64,000 nucleotides of DNA from Sanguibacter gelidistatuariae (GTDB taxonomy: Bacteria; Actinomycetota; Actinomycetes; Actinomycetales; Cellulomonadaceae), in contig NZ_FMYH01000001.1 in assembly GCF_900096585.1 (NCBI RefSeq), positions 124,001 through 188,000 on the forward strand, in the 5' to 3' direction. Made by a program: the position numbers and the translations under genes. The stretch's first letter is position 1, and each line of letters begins with the position of its first letter. A model generated the notes under the pieces. The model worked only from the letters and a program-made list of their open reading frames with translations. It had not been told where the DNA came from and did no database searches. Below, piece by piece: positions 43,857 through 52,779 of this stretch.

Positions 43857-46800
43857 CTACCCGACAGGAACCAGGTCAGCGTCGCCCGCGTCGACAACCA
43901 GCAGCTCGTCATCCGAGGGCTGCCCCTTCCGGCGCCCCTCGATCAGCCGGTACAGGACCGGCACGAGCACGAGCGTCAGCGCGGTCGAGGACAGCAGTCC
44001 ACCGATCACGACGATCGCGAGGTCCTGGGAGATGAACCCGGAGGACCCGGTCACCCCGAGGGCCATCGGCACGAGGGCGAAGATCGTCGCCAGTGCGGTC
44101 ATGACGATCGGGCGCAGGCGCTGGCGGGCACCGTTGAAGACGGCATCCTCCACGCTCTGGCCCTGACGCCGATACTGGTTGACCAGGTCGATCAGCACGA
44201 TCGCGTTGGTCACCACGATGCCGATGAGCATGAGCATGCCGATCAGCGCCGAGATCCCCAGCGGCTTGCCGGTCAGGAGCAGCAGCACGATCGCCCCGGT
44301 CGCGGCGAAGGGGATCGAGACGAGCAGGATCAGCGGCTGCACGAGCGACCGGAAGGCCGCGACCATGAGCAGGTAGACGATCGCGATGGCGATGAGCATC
44401 GCGAGCCCGAGCTGGCTGAAGGAGTCGCCCTGCAGCTCGGCGAGCCCACCGATCGAGGCGGTCGCGCCGTCGGGCAGGTCTAGCGTGTCCAGACGGGACG
44501 TGACCTGCGAGGTGACCTGGCCCAGCTCGCCCTCGTCCGGGGTGATGGACAGGGTCGCGACGAGCTCGGCGTCCTGACGGGTGATGGTCGTCGGAACGGT
44601 CACCCGGTCGATGCTCGCGACGTCGGAGAGCGGCACGAGGCCGGCCGGCGTCGGGAGCAGGATCCCGGAGATCTCCGCGGTCGTCTGCGGGGTGGCTCCG
44701 GAGTCGACGAAGATCTTGTAGTCGTGGTTGTCGATCCGCAGCCCACCGATGCTCTGCGGGGACACGGTCCCGGCGACGATCCCGACGACCTGCATCTCGG
44801 TCAGCCCGTGCTCGAGCGCAGCCACCCGGTCGACGACGATCTGCAGCGTGGGCTGCGCAGCCGCGCGGTCGGAGGAGAAGTCCGAGGTGTGCTCGAGGCC
44901 CGACAGGGTCGTCGTGACCGTCTCGGCCGCCGCGTCCAGCACGGTCTCGTCGGGCGCGGTGACGACCACGTCGACCGTGGAGGAGAAGCCCATCCCACCG
45001 GACTCGGGCACCGTGATGGTCCCGGCGTCGGTGATCTGCGCGAGGCGGTTCTCGACCGTCGTCTTGAGCGCGGCCTGGTCGGCTCCGGCGTCCGTCGTGA
45101 TGATGTACGACGCCGTGCCCCCGCCGCCGCCCATCATCGCTGCCAGGCCCTCGCCGCCAGAACCCGCGGTCATCATGACGTTGCCGACGCCGTCGATCTC
45201 GGCGAGCGCGTCCTCGACCTGAGTCGCGCCCTCGCCGATCGCGTCGAGGTCGGTCCCGGGCGTGAACTCCTGGGTGACCATGAGCATGTTCTGCCCGGTC
45301 GAGCCGAGGAAGTCGACCTTGAGCAGCGGGACGAGGGAGACGGTGAGGACGAGCAGCAGGACCGAGGCCACCACGGTGATGACGGGGTGACGCTGGGTCG
45401 AGCGCAGGATCGGCTTGTAGGCGCGCTGCAGCGCGCCGCGGTGCTCCTTCTCCTCCGCCGCGGCGCGCGCCGCGGCCACGTCCACGACGCCCTCGGGGCG
45501 CTTGAGGAACCAGTAGGAGAGCACCGGGACGATCGTCAGGGCCACCAGGAGCGAGGACACCATGGCGATCGCGACGGTCAGCGCGAAGGGCCGGAAGAGC
45601 TCCCCGACCATGCCGCCCACCATCGCGATGGGCAGGAAGACGGCGACGGTGGTCAGGGTCGAGGCTGTGATCGCCGAGGACACCTCGCGCACGCCGGTGA
45701 GGATGGACTGCTTCTTCGGTTCGCCGTAGCTGAGGTGCCGTTTGATGTTCTCGATGACGACGATCGAGTCGTCGACCACTCGTCCGATCGCGATGGTCAG
45801 CGCACCGAGGGTGAGCATGTTGAGCGAGTAGCCGCCCAGGTACAGCCCGGTGAACGTGACCAGGACCGAGAGCGGGATGGAGATCGCGGTGACCAGCGTG
45901 GAGCGGACTGAGAGCAGGAACACGAGGATCACGAGGATCGCGAAGACCAGCCCGAGCACACCTTCGGTGGCCAGGTGCGAGATGGAGTCTTCGATGAACG
46001 GTGCCTGGCTGAACAGCGTGGTCAGCTCGACGTCGGAGCCCAGCTCGGTGCGCAGCGTGTCGAGGGTGTCCTCGACGGCGTGGGAGGTGGCGACGACGTC
46101 GGCGTCGGCGGTTGCGGTGATCGACAGCGACAGGCTCGGCACGCCGTTGGTGCGGGTGATCGAGGTCAGCGCCTCGGGGACCAGCGCGACGTCGGCCACG
46201 GAGCCGAGGGTGACGACCGCGCCGGGCTGGGTCGCGGAGGCGAGCGGGAGGCTCTTGAGGTCATCGAGGCTGGTCAACGCGCTGCCGGCCTGGACGGAGA
46301 GCATCTCGCCGTTCTCGGCGATCGAGCCGACCGGGAGGGTGAGGCCGTTGGCGTCGAGCACGGTGGACAGGTCCATGACGGACAGGCCCGCGGCGGCGAG
46401 CGCCGCCATGTCGGGGGTGATCGTGATGCGCTCGCCCTGCGCGCCGCTGACCGTGGCGGCGCGCACGCCGTCGATGCTCTCGAGCTCAGGGACGGCGATC
46501 TGGGCCAGGGCCGCGGACAGTTCGCTGACCGGCTTGTCGGAGGACGCGGTGACGAAGATGATCGGGAAGTCGGCGATGGACCCGGCGATCACCTCGGGGG
46601 TGGCGCCGTCGGGCAGAGACGTGACGGAGTCGAGCGCCCCTTCCAGAGCGCGCTTGAACTCGGCGGCGTCCACGCCGTAGGTGTAGGAGACCGAGAGCAT
46701 CGACACCGAGCTCGAGGACGTCGCGACGACCTGTTCGACGTCGGCCACGGAGGCGATGGCCTTCGACAGCGGGAGGGAGACCTGCTCGTCGATGACCTCT

Positions 46801-46970
46801 GGGCTGGCCCCCGGCAGCGTCGTGATGACCATCGTCTGCGGCATGGAGATCGACGGGATGAGCTCCTGCTTGAGGTTGGCCATCGAGAAGAGGCCAACCC
46901 CCGCGACGAGGATCGTGATGAGGGCTACGAGCGCTCTGTTGGCGAGGCTCAGCCGGGTCAGTCGAAACAT
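43857..46970 (-). CDS. RND family efflux transporter (AcrB/hydrophobe-amphiphile type)
   Basis: A 1037-residue inner-membrane exporter with the two-fold RND layout: membrane segment at 9-28, large external loop, segments from about 330, second loop from about 550, final segments from about 850. TIAIGRVVDDSIVVIENIKRHL carries the TM4 Asp pair of proton relay, and SVSYTYGVDAAEF is a porter-domain motif. It acts without a visible MFP or outer-membrane partner, as in actinobacteria. I use ATG 46970; GTG 46979 is possible. It is divergent from a MarR gene. Confidence 0.9.
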   Translation of the reverse strand: MFRLTRLSLANRALVALITILVAGVGLFSMANLKQELIPSISMPQTMVITTLPGASPEVIDEQVSLPLSKAIASVADVEQVVATSSSSVSMLSVSYTYGVDAAEFKRALEGALDSVTSLPDGATPEVIAGSIADFPIIFVTASSDKPVSELSAALAQIAVPELESIDGVRAATVSGAQGERITITPDMAALAAAGLSVMDLSTVLDANGLTLPVGSIAENGEMLSVQAGSALTSLDDLKSLPLASATQPGAVVTLGSVADVALVPEALTSITRTNGVPSLSLSITATADADVVATSHAVEDTLDTLRTELGSDVELTTLFSQAPFIEDSISHLATEGVLGLVFAILVILVFLLSVRSTLVTAISIPLSVLVTFTGLYLGGYSLNMLTLGALTIAIGRVVDDSIVVIENIKRHLSYGEPKKQSILTGVREVSSAITASTLTTVAVFLPIAMVGGMVGELFRPFALTVAIAMVSSLLVALTIVPVLSYWFLKRPEGVVDVAAARAAAEEKEHRGALQRAYKPILRSTQRHPVITVVASVLLLVLTVSLVPLLKVDFLGSTGQNMLMVTQEFTPGTDLDAIGEGATQVEDALAEIDGVGNVMMTAGSGGEGLAAMMGGGGGTASYIITTDAGADQAALKTTVENRLAQITDAGTITVPESGGMGFSSTVDVVVTAPDETVLDAAAETVTTTLSGLEHTSDFSSDRAAAQPTLQIVVDRVAALEHGLTEMQVVGIVAGTVSPQSIGGLRIDNHDYKIFVDSGATPQTTAEISGILLPTPAGLVPLSDVASIDRVTVPTTITRQDAELVATLSITPDEGELGQVTSQVTSRLDTLDLPDGATASIGGLAELQGDSFSQLGLAMLIAIAIVYLLMVAAFRSLVQPLILLVSIPFAATGAIVLLLLTGKPLGISALIGMLMLIGIVVTNAIVLIDLVNQYRRQGQSVEDAVFNGARQRLRPIVMTALATIFALVPMALGVTGSSGFISQDLAIVVIGGLLSSTALTLVLVPVLYRLIEGRRKGQPSDDELLVVDAGDADLVPVG

Positions 46971-47020
46971 ATGGGCCACCGGGGTTTGGGGGTAGGCTGG
47001 TACTTAGCCTCATGCGAACG

Positions 47021-47035
47021 TTAGTGTCACACTAA
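47021..47035. promoter_or_regulatory. MarR-type operator
   Basis: TTAGTGT-C-ACACTAA is a perfect palindrome between the divergent RND and MarR genes, the expected place for shared repression. CTTAG and CTAAG flank it as an outer dyad. Confidence 0.65.
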
Positions 47036-47114
47036 GCATGTGTCAAAGCACACGGGCTACGTTGAGTCCGCATCCGAGCACGTCCGCACCCGAGCACCGT
47101 TGGAGCCCGCCGCC

Positions 47115-47627
47115 ATGACCCCCGCGCCCCCCACCCCGAGCGAGGCCGTCGAGCGCGAGGCGATCATGCGCCAGCTCGTCGCCGCTCAGCACGTGTGGGA
47201 GACGACGATCACCCCCCGGATGATCGGGCAGCTGCTGACGTTTCCGCTGACCATCCAGCAGCTCAAGGTGCTGGCCATCCTCGTGACCGACCCCCGCGGC
47301 AACACCGCCCAGGGCCTCGCGACGGCGATCGGGGTATCCCTGGCGACGATGTCCGGCATCCTCGACCGCCTCGGCAACCAGGGCATGCTCACCCGCACCG
47401 AGGACCCCAACGACCATCGCGTCCGCCGCGTCGTGGCGACCCCGCAAGGCCGCGAGACGGTCCAACGCCTGTTCACCACGAAGCCCGAGATGGACCGCAT
47501 GCCGCTCGACCGGATGGCCCTGGACGACGTCCGCGCCCTCCTCCAGGGCGTCCAGGCCATGGTGCGCGCGATGGGCGACGACCCCACCCCGCCCGGCACG
47601 CTGCCCGACGACGCACCGGCTGGTTGA
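47115..47627 (+). CDS. MarR family transcriptional regulator
   Basis: A 170-residue winged-helix regulator: LTIQQLKVLAILVTDPRGNTAQGLATAIGVSLATMSGILDRLGNQGMLTRTEDPNDHRVRRVVAT is the classic MarR core (about 45-115). The ATG at 47115 has GGAG ten bases upstream; a GTG at 47040 would start inside the promoter region. It is divergent from the RND exporter it probably represses through the 47021 palindrome. Confidence 0.88.
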   Translation: MTPAPPTPSEAVEREAIMRQLVAAQHVWETTITPRMIGQLLTFPLTIQQLKVLAILVTDPRGNTAQGLATAIGVSLATMSGILDRLGNQGMLTRTEDPNDHRVRRVVATPQGRETVQRLFTTKPEMDRMPLDRMALDDVRALLQGVQAMVRAMGDDPTPPGTLPDDAPAG

Positions 47628-47673
47628 GCGGGCACGTCGCCCGGATTCTCCCGCGGCCCCCGCGACGGGCCAA

Positions 47674-47735
47674 TGTCAATGTTCCTTGACATTGACGACC
47701 GCGCACCCTAGCGTCGACGTCAAGGAACGTTGACA
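47674..47735 (+). promoter_or_regulatory. Promoter with paired operators for the membrane/Xre operon
   Basis: The -35 TTGACA (47686-47691), 17-bp spacer and -10 TAGCGT (47709-47714) form a good sigma-A promoter. TGTCAATGTTCCTTGACA (47674-47691) overlaps the -35, and an inverted near-copy CGTCAAGGAACGTTGACA (47718-47735) covers the start site, 44 bp centre to centre. Confidence 0.75.
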
Positions 47736-47749
47736 TATCTGGAGGATAG

Positions 47750-48133
47750 ATGCGCGCGTGGTTCGTATTTGCCGGCGGCCTCGTGGCCGCACTCGTCGGC
47801 ATCGGCGCCCTCACCCGGGCGGCACCCCACAACCCCTTCATCCCCGCGCTCTACGGAGCCGTGGTCATGGCGAGCGGGCTGGGCACCCTCGCGCTGCGCA
47901 AGCACCGCGAGAAGAGGGACCGGACCGCCGCGGACGGCAGCATGGAGCGCGAGCTCGCCGACCGGTCGGCCGCCTGGTCCTTCCAGGTCGCCCTCGTCGT
48001 CATCGCCGGCTTCGGGCTGTACCTGCTGCTCATCGACCAGGTCGGCAGCGGCCTCCTCGCCTTCGGCCTGCTCGGAGTCGTGGTCGCGGTGCACTGGATC
48101 CACTATGCGATCCTCCGCGACCGCCTCACCTGA
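47750..48133 (+). CDS. Four-TM membrane protein, unknown function
   Basis: A 127-residue protein with hydrophobic segments at about 4-22, 30-47, 76-95 and 100-120, and GGAGG right before the ATG. It is followed four bases later by a 72-residue Xre regulator. This pair, a small membrane protein plus a small Xre, is common in actinobacteria and usually autoregulated. No activity is known. Confidence 0.72.
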   Translation: MRAWFVFAGGLVAALVGIGALTRAAPHNPFIPALYGAVVMASGLGTLALRKHREKRDRTAADGSMERELADRSAAWSFQVALVVIAGFGLYLLLIDQVGSGLLAFGLLGVVVAVHWIHYAILRDRLT

Positions 48134-48137
48134 GCCG

Positions 48138-48356
48138 ATGCAGAACACCTTGCCCGACCTCCGCCGCGCACACGGGCTGTCCCAGGACGGCCTGGCCCGC
48201 GCCGCCGGGGTCTCCCGCCAGACCATCATCTCGATCGAGAAGGGTCGCTACGCCCCGAACCTCGCCCTCGCGTTCACGCTCGCCCAGATCTTCGGCACAA
48301 CCATCGAGTCCATGTTCACCCCGGACCCGCCCGACGCCGCCCCGCACCACCCCTGA
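48138..48356 (+). CDS. Small Xre family transcriptional regulator
   Basis: A 72-residue HTH_3 protein that is little more than the DNA-binding domain (LPDLRRAHGLSQDGLARAAGVSRQTIISIEKGRYAPNLALAFTLAQIFGTTIESMF), of the YozG/XF1-like group. The ATG begins four bases after the membrane-gene stop. It probably binds the paired operators at 47674-47735 and represses its own operon. Confidence 0.9.
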   Translation: MQNTLPDLRRAHGLSQDGLARAAGVSRQTIISIEKGRYAPNLALAFTLAQIFGTTIESMFTPDPPDAAPHHP

Positions 48357-48480
48357 CCCCGGCCCGGCCCGGCCCACCTGGCCCGGCCCACCGCCCCTCG
48401 GGAAGGCTGCCGCGTCGGCCGTCGTTGTGCACAGGGAGCGGCGCAGGTCGCCGCGGCTGACACCTACCGAAGGGCTTCTC

Positions 48481-49386
48481 ATGCGTGCACTGCAGTTCAC
48501 CGAGTACGGCTCCCCCGACGTCTTGACCGTCGCTGAGGCTCCCGAGCCGCACGCCGGCCCAGGGCAGGTTCGGATCCGGGTGTCTGCCGCCTCCGTCAAC
48601 CCCATGGACTGGAAGATCCGCGCCGGCTACCTCGCCAAGATGTCGCCCTCGACCTTCCCGGTCATCCCCGGCAGCGACGCTGCGGGCGTCGTCGACGAGG
48701 TCGGCGAAGGGGTCCAGGGCGTGGCCGTGGGCGACGACGTCTTCGGCTCCGGTCATGCCGTCACGGCCGAGTACGCGGTCCTCGACCACTTCGAGACCAA
48801 GCCCGAGTCGCTGAGCTTCGTCGAGGCCGCGGGCCTGCCGATGGCCGTGGAGACCGCAGCGCGTGCCCTGGCCGACGTCCCCTTCTCCTCCGGTGACACC
48901 GTGCTCATCGACGGCGCCGCGGGCGGCGTCGGCAGCGCGGCCGTCCAGCTCGCCGTGGCGCGCGGCGCCACGGTCGTGGGCACCGCCTCGGAGCGCAACC
49001 ACGACTACCTGCGGTCCCTCGGCGCCATCCCGACGACGTACGGCCCCGGCCTGGCCGCTCGCGTCCGCGCACTTACCGACGCCCCGATCACCTCGGCCGT
49101 GGACATCGTCGGCGGCGGGTCTATCGCTGAGCTCGTCGAAGCCACCGGCGACCCGGCCCGGGTCGTCTCGATCGCCGACTTCAACGCGGGCGAGCACGGC
49201 GTGCGCGTCAACGGTGGCAGCGGCGAGCGCTTCTACGGGGCGCTGGCCGAGGCTGCCGCGCTTGCCGAGGAGGGTCGGTACGTCGTCGCCGTCGAGCAGA
49301 CGTTCCCGCTCGAGCTCGGCTCGCAGGCACAGGCCCTCTCCCAGGGCGGACACGTGCGCGGCAAGGTCGTCATCACCGTCCCGTGA
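48481..49386 (+). CDS. NADP-dependent zinc-independent oxidoreductase (quinone reductase, MDR superfamily)
   Basis: A 301-residue MDR enzyme without the structural zinc lobe: RALQFTEYGSPDVLTV, SVNPMDWKIRAGYLA, the cofactor loop DGAAGGVGSAAVQLAVARGATVVG at about 140-163, and the closing VRGKVVITV. It reduces quinones or enones with NADPH. AAGGGC precedes the ATG. It is monocistronic. Confidence 0.92.
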   Translation: MRALQFTEYGSPDVLTVAEAPEPHAGPGQVRIRVSAASVNPMDWKIRAGYLAKMSPSTFPVIPGSDAAGVVDEVGEGVQGVAVGDDVFGSGHAVTAEYAVLDHFETKPESLSFVEAAGLPMAVETAARALADVPFSSGDTVLIDGAAGGVGSAAVQLAVARGATVVGTASERNHDYLRSLGAIPTTYGPGLAARVRALTDAPITSAVDIVGGGSIAELVEATGDPARVVSIADFNAGEHGVRVNGGSGERFYGALAEAAALAEEGRYVVAVEQTFPLELGSQAQALSQGGHVRGKVVITVP

Positions 49387-49450
49387 TGAACTGACGGACC
49401 GGCAACCTCACCGCCTGACCAGTCCCGCGCAGTGGCGGGCGAGTGGCCCG

Positions 49451-49978
49451 CTACCGCGCGCGGCGTCGGGCCTTGGCTGCGCGTTCCTGCTCGCGCGCGC
49501 GCAGGATCTCGGCCTTCTGGTCGATCTTCTCCCACTGGCCCACCCACAGCAGATGGCCCGACGCCGCGAGCGCCGCCGCGACCGGTTCCAGGTCGTCGCC
49601 GAGGACGACGGCGACCTGGCTCTCGCTCCCGAGGCGCGGGTGGATCCAGACGACGCTGGTCCACGCGTCGATGCCGGGCTCGGCGTCTACGTCGACGCGT
49701 GCCCCCGACAGCGCCCAGTGCCCGACCCTCAGCCGCCGCGGGACAAGCTCGAAGAGCAGGCTGAAGTCGTCGAGGAAGAGGGAGCTCAGCTTCCCGATGG
49801 CGAGGTGCGCCGACGTCGGGCTGGTGCGCTCCTTGAGGCGGAAGCGGCGCCCGGCGACCAGGCCGGCGACCACCTGGTCGAGGGCCTGCTCAGGGGGCAG
49901 CCGCACAGCGATCCGGATGCCCTTCACCCCGCTCAGGGACCAGTTCGAGCTGGCCGCCGGGACCAGTCGCGCGGTCAT
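49451..49978 (-). CDS. Hypothetical protein
   Basis: A 175-residue soluble protein with no recognised family. The middle part (SLFLDDFSLLFELVPRRLRVGHWALSGARVDVDAEP, VVWIHPRLGSESQVAVVLGDDL) is strand-rich and the last 25 residues are a highly charged helix (AEILRAREQERAAKARRRAR) that could bind nucleic acid. I take ATG 49978; an upstream in-frame ATG would overlap the HdeD gene. Confidence 0.6.
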   Translation of the reverse strand: MTARLVPAASSNWSLSGVKGIRIAVRLPPEQALDQVVAGLVAGRRFRLKERTSPTSAHLAIGKLSSLFLDDFSLLFELVPRRLRVGHWALSGARVDVDAEPGIDAWTSVVWIHPRLGSESQVAVVLGDDLEPVAAALAASGHLLWVGQWEKIDQKAEILRAREQERAAKARRRAR

Positions 49979-49997
49979 GCCGCGCCCGTCGCGGAGG

Positions 49998-50537
49998 TCA
50001 CTCCGCGGCCCCATCTCCCACGCGCAGGCGGCCGAGCGTGATGAGGGTGAGGCCTTCGACGAGGATCTGCACGCCGAGCAGGATACCCAGCAGCGACAGC
50101 GTCGCGGTGATCGGGTTGATCAGCACAAACACGCCGAGACCGATCGAGACCACGCCGCTGATCGCCAGGATGAGCTTGTGCTTCTCGGACTGGAAGGCCG
50201 TCACGACGCGCACGAGTCCACCGGTGAGGAAGAGCGCGCCGGCGAGCACCGTCAGCAGAACCGCACCGACGATGATGTTGCGCAGCATGAACAGGCCGAG
50301 CACGGTGAGCACCGCACCGCCCAGCGCGACGGACCAGGCGCCGCCGGACTTGATCCGGAAGAGCGCGCCGACGAGCATGAATACGCCCGAGATCAGGCTC
50401 GTCCACCCGATGAGCAGGACCGACACGGCCGTGGCCAGGAGCACGTCGCCGAGGACCACGAAGGCCCCGATGACGAGCAGGATCCCCAGGATGACGTCCC
50501 ATCCGGTCCGACGCCGTTCAATCACCGCAGTAGCCAT
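49998..50537 (-). CDS. HdeD/DUF308 family membrane protein
   Basis: A 179-residue protein with six short membrane segments in three related hairpins (DVILGILLVIGAFVVLGDV, IISG-like turns, TLSLLGILLGVQILVEGLTLI), matching DUF308/HdeD acid-resistance membrane proteins. The ATG start is clear. It precedes the hypothetical gene on the same strand. Confidence 0.88.
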   Translation of the reverse strand: MATAVIERRRTGWDVILGILLVIGAFVVLGDVLLATAVSVLLIGWTSLISGVFMLVGALFRIKSGGAWSVALGGAVLTVLGLFMLRNIIVGAVLLTVLAGALFLTGGLVRVVTAFQSEKHKLILAISGVVSIGLGVFVLINPITATLSLLGILLGVQILVEGLTLITLGRLRVGDGAAE

Positions 50538-50775
50538 CGCAGGTCACGTCCATCTCGCTGGTGCCGCGGTCGCGGTCGCGTCCGTCAGCGGTGGTTTCCG
50601 CGGCAGGCGCCGCGAGCAGCACCAGCATGACGCAATCGCAGGTGGGACGCTAGATCTGGTCCGGCTGGCGAGCGCTTGGGACCATGCCCGACGCCGCGTC
50701 GCACACCTGTCCACATTGTTCGCACCTGTCCTGGCGCGTCCGAGAGAGAACGTCCTCAGCCGATACCGGTCCTTT

Positions 50776-51408
50776 TTACTTTTTGTATTTCCAGAATCGG
50801 TCCTTGCCTTCGGCGATCCATTCCAGGGCTTCATCTATTCGCCGCTGTCGTGTGGTGTCGGTCTTGGCGCTTTCGAGCCACACAATATAGTTCTTGCGGA
50901 ATGAGGCCGATTGGTTTTCGAAAAACTCTTGGGCAACGGAGTTTGTCGAAAGTGCTTCCAGGAAATATGCCGGAGTTTCCACTGGATTGCTGTTAGGTGC
51001 GGCCTTGGCCGTCTTGTCGAGTTTTACGCCTTTGTCATTTAGATCCATCGCTTCTTTGATAAAGCCCGCGAGTTCGTCATCTGATGGCAACTCGGACATG
51101 CTCATGATTCTGCTCATGAATCGCTGGCCCGGCTTTACCTTCTTGCCGCCAGCGAACCGCGGATCGCTCATGAATTCAGACTTTATGAAAGTGAGCGAAC
51201 AATGGTTTTTAGCTGAAGCCAGGACACACATGAAATCGTCTTTGTAGTTGAAGTGCGGGATAGCCCACTTAATCGATTCCACGACATCGGGGCAGTGCGC
51301 ATGTATCTGCTCTCTCAGATGATTGAGGATTGGTTGGGCAAAAGCCTCAGAGTCATCGATGTATTGCGTGACTTTTGGATCAGGATTCGTGAGTGACATT
51401 ACGTACAT
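50776..51408 (-). CDS. YdeI/OmpD-associated, DUF1801-type protein (low-GC insertion)
   Basis: A 210-residue protein. The first part (ILNHLREQIHAHCPDVVESIKWAIPHFNYK ... AKNHCSLTF) is DUF1801-like and the C-terminus (FENQSASFRKNYIVWLESAKTDTTRQRRIDEALEWIAEGKDRFWKYKK) is the YdeI/OmdA bacteriocin-associated tail. Codon use is much more AT-rich than any neighbour, so it was acquired from a lower-GC donor. Its arrival coincides with the loss of the 3' half of the sigma gene next to it. The role is unknown. Confidence 0.85.
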   Translation of the reverse strand: MYVMSLTNPDPKVTQYIDDSEAFAQPILNHLREQIHAHCPDVVESIKWAIPHFNYKDDFMCVLASAKNHCSLTFIKSEFMSDPRFAGGKKVKPGQRFMSRIMSMSELPSDDELAGFIKEAMDLNDKGVKLDKTAKAAPNSNPVETPAYFLEALSTNSVAQEFFENQSASFRKNYIVWLESAKTDTTRQRRIDEALEWIAEGKDRFWKYKK

Positions 51409-51901
51409 TTCCCTTCCGGAACATTGCTCGTAGTGGGTTCAGCGGCGGTGCCCCTACGGTCGGCTGACGTCGTTGACCTTTCGCTCGAGGGCTGCGCGTT
51501 CGACGGCGTGCGATACGGGCCTCCTTCGACAGCACCGGATGGCACGAGATGAACATCAACGCCAGCACGTCGTCGTCAATCGCATCGGGGTCGAACAGTG
51601 CATCCACGCCAGGCAACTCCTCGTCGAGGTCGCGGGCAAGCAGGGCATACCGTTCGTCGCGGGCGGACCGGCGTCGAAAGGCGTCGATCGCCCGGCGACG
51701 GCCTGTGGTGAGCAGCCATCCGGTCGGCTGGGCAGGAGCTCCATCGACAGACCAGGAGACGAGCGCTTCGGCGAGGGCCTCCTGCGCGAGGTCTTCGGCC
51801 AGCGAGAAGTCGCCTGTATAGCGGGCGAGGGCGCCGACGATGCGGGCGGAGTCCATACGCCACACCGCCTCGACGGCGCGCCTCGCCTCCGACATGCTCA
51901 C
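51380..51901 (-). pseudogene. Truncated ECF42-type sigma factor
   Basis: The first 125 residues match the ECF group linked to DGPF/YCII proteins: VEAVWRMDSARIVGALARYTGDFSLAEDLAQEALAEAL and DDDVLALMFISCHPVLSKEARIA. Homology stops abruptly near 51510 and the frame ends in unrelated residues, so region 4 is lost. It lies five bases after the stop of the partner YCII gene, and the low-GC gene follows. It cannot recognise a -35 element as it stands. Confidence 0.8.
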
Positions 51902-51905
51902 TAGA

Positions 51906-52325
51906 TCAGAGCTGCCCGGTCTGCTCGCGCCAGGCACGCTCCTTCTGGATCCAGACGTTGTCCTGAGGGAACTCATCGATCGACGGCACGCGACGGATCT
52001 CAGTCTTGCTTCCCGCGGTCATCGGCGCGCGCTTGGCCCATTCGACCGCCTCCTGGATCGACGCCACGTCGAGGATGTAGTAGCCGTTGAACAGTTCCTT
52101 CGTCTCCCCGTAGGGGCCGTCTGTCACGACCGGCGTGTCCTCCGTGAAGTCGACGACGACCCCCTTGCTTGCGTCGTCGAGGCCTTCGGCCGCCAGCAGG
52201 ACGCCGGCACGGATCAGCTCGTCATTGAACTTGCCCATCGCCTCGAGGATCTCGGTGAAGTCGACGCTCGTAAAATTCGCGAACGACTCGTCCGTCGCGC
52301 GCATGATCAGCATGTACTTGGCCAT
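51906..52325 (-). CDS. YCII-related (DGPF domain) protein
   Basis: A 139-residue protein: AKYMLIMRATDESFANF, FNDELIRAGVLLAAEGLDDASKGVVVDF, VTDGPYGETKELFNGYYILDV (the DGPF motif as DGPY). These are co-transcribed partners of ECF42 sigma factors, and the partner here is truncated. The ATG at 52325 begins the family N-terminus. Confidence 0.88.
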   Translation of the reverse strand: MAKYMLIMRATDESFANFTSVDFTEILEAMGKFNDELIRAGVLLAAEGLDDASKGVVVDFTEDTPVVTDGPYGETKELFNGYYILDVASIQEAVEWAKRAPMTAGSKTEIRRVPSIDEFPQDNVWIQKERAWREQTGQL

Positions 52326-52509
52326 CTCATACTCCTTGGTTCTGGAAGGTCGCCCGTCGACCCTCTCACCCATAGGTCGAACGGCGCTAGGCCAAATCGA
52401 CACATGCCGAAGTTTTCTTTGGGTGCTTTCCGAGGGAGATGGTTCGCGCCACCGCAGGATCAAGGCTAGCCGGACCGACCGTGACCGCTTTGTCCCGGTC
52501 GCGACGTGT

Positions 52510-52644
52510 TCAGTCAGCCCGCCCACAAGCCGGACGTTGAACGGACGCGTTTTGAGTAACGTCGCCCTGGACGAGTAGGCGTTCGAAGACTCCACGGGGT
52601 GTGTAGAAACCGAGAGCCTGGCGGGGTCGGTCGTCGAGTTCCAC
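52510..52644 (-). pseudogene. IS30-family transposase C-terminal remnant
   Basis: The 44-residue tail VELDDRPRQALGFYTPRGVFERLLV resembles the LN-RPRK-LG--TP-EVF closing motif of IS30 transposases. There is no catalytic DDE core and no terminal repeats remain. It is a scar in the 454-base gap 52326-52779, which otherwise shows nothing. Confidence 0.5.
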
Positions 52645-52779
52645 CGGCCCCACTGGCCACTCGCTCGCACTTCGCGCGCGCCCCGGCGGTTCCGAGTCCC
52701 CATTGACCCACCTCGTCACCACGCCGAGGCCGACTCGAGATGCTGGACCTGCCAGCCCGCCGACGAAGAGGGCACCCAC

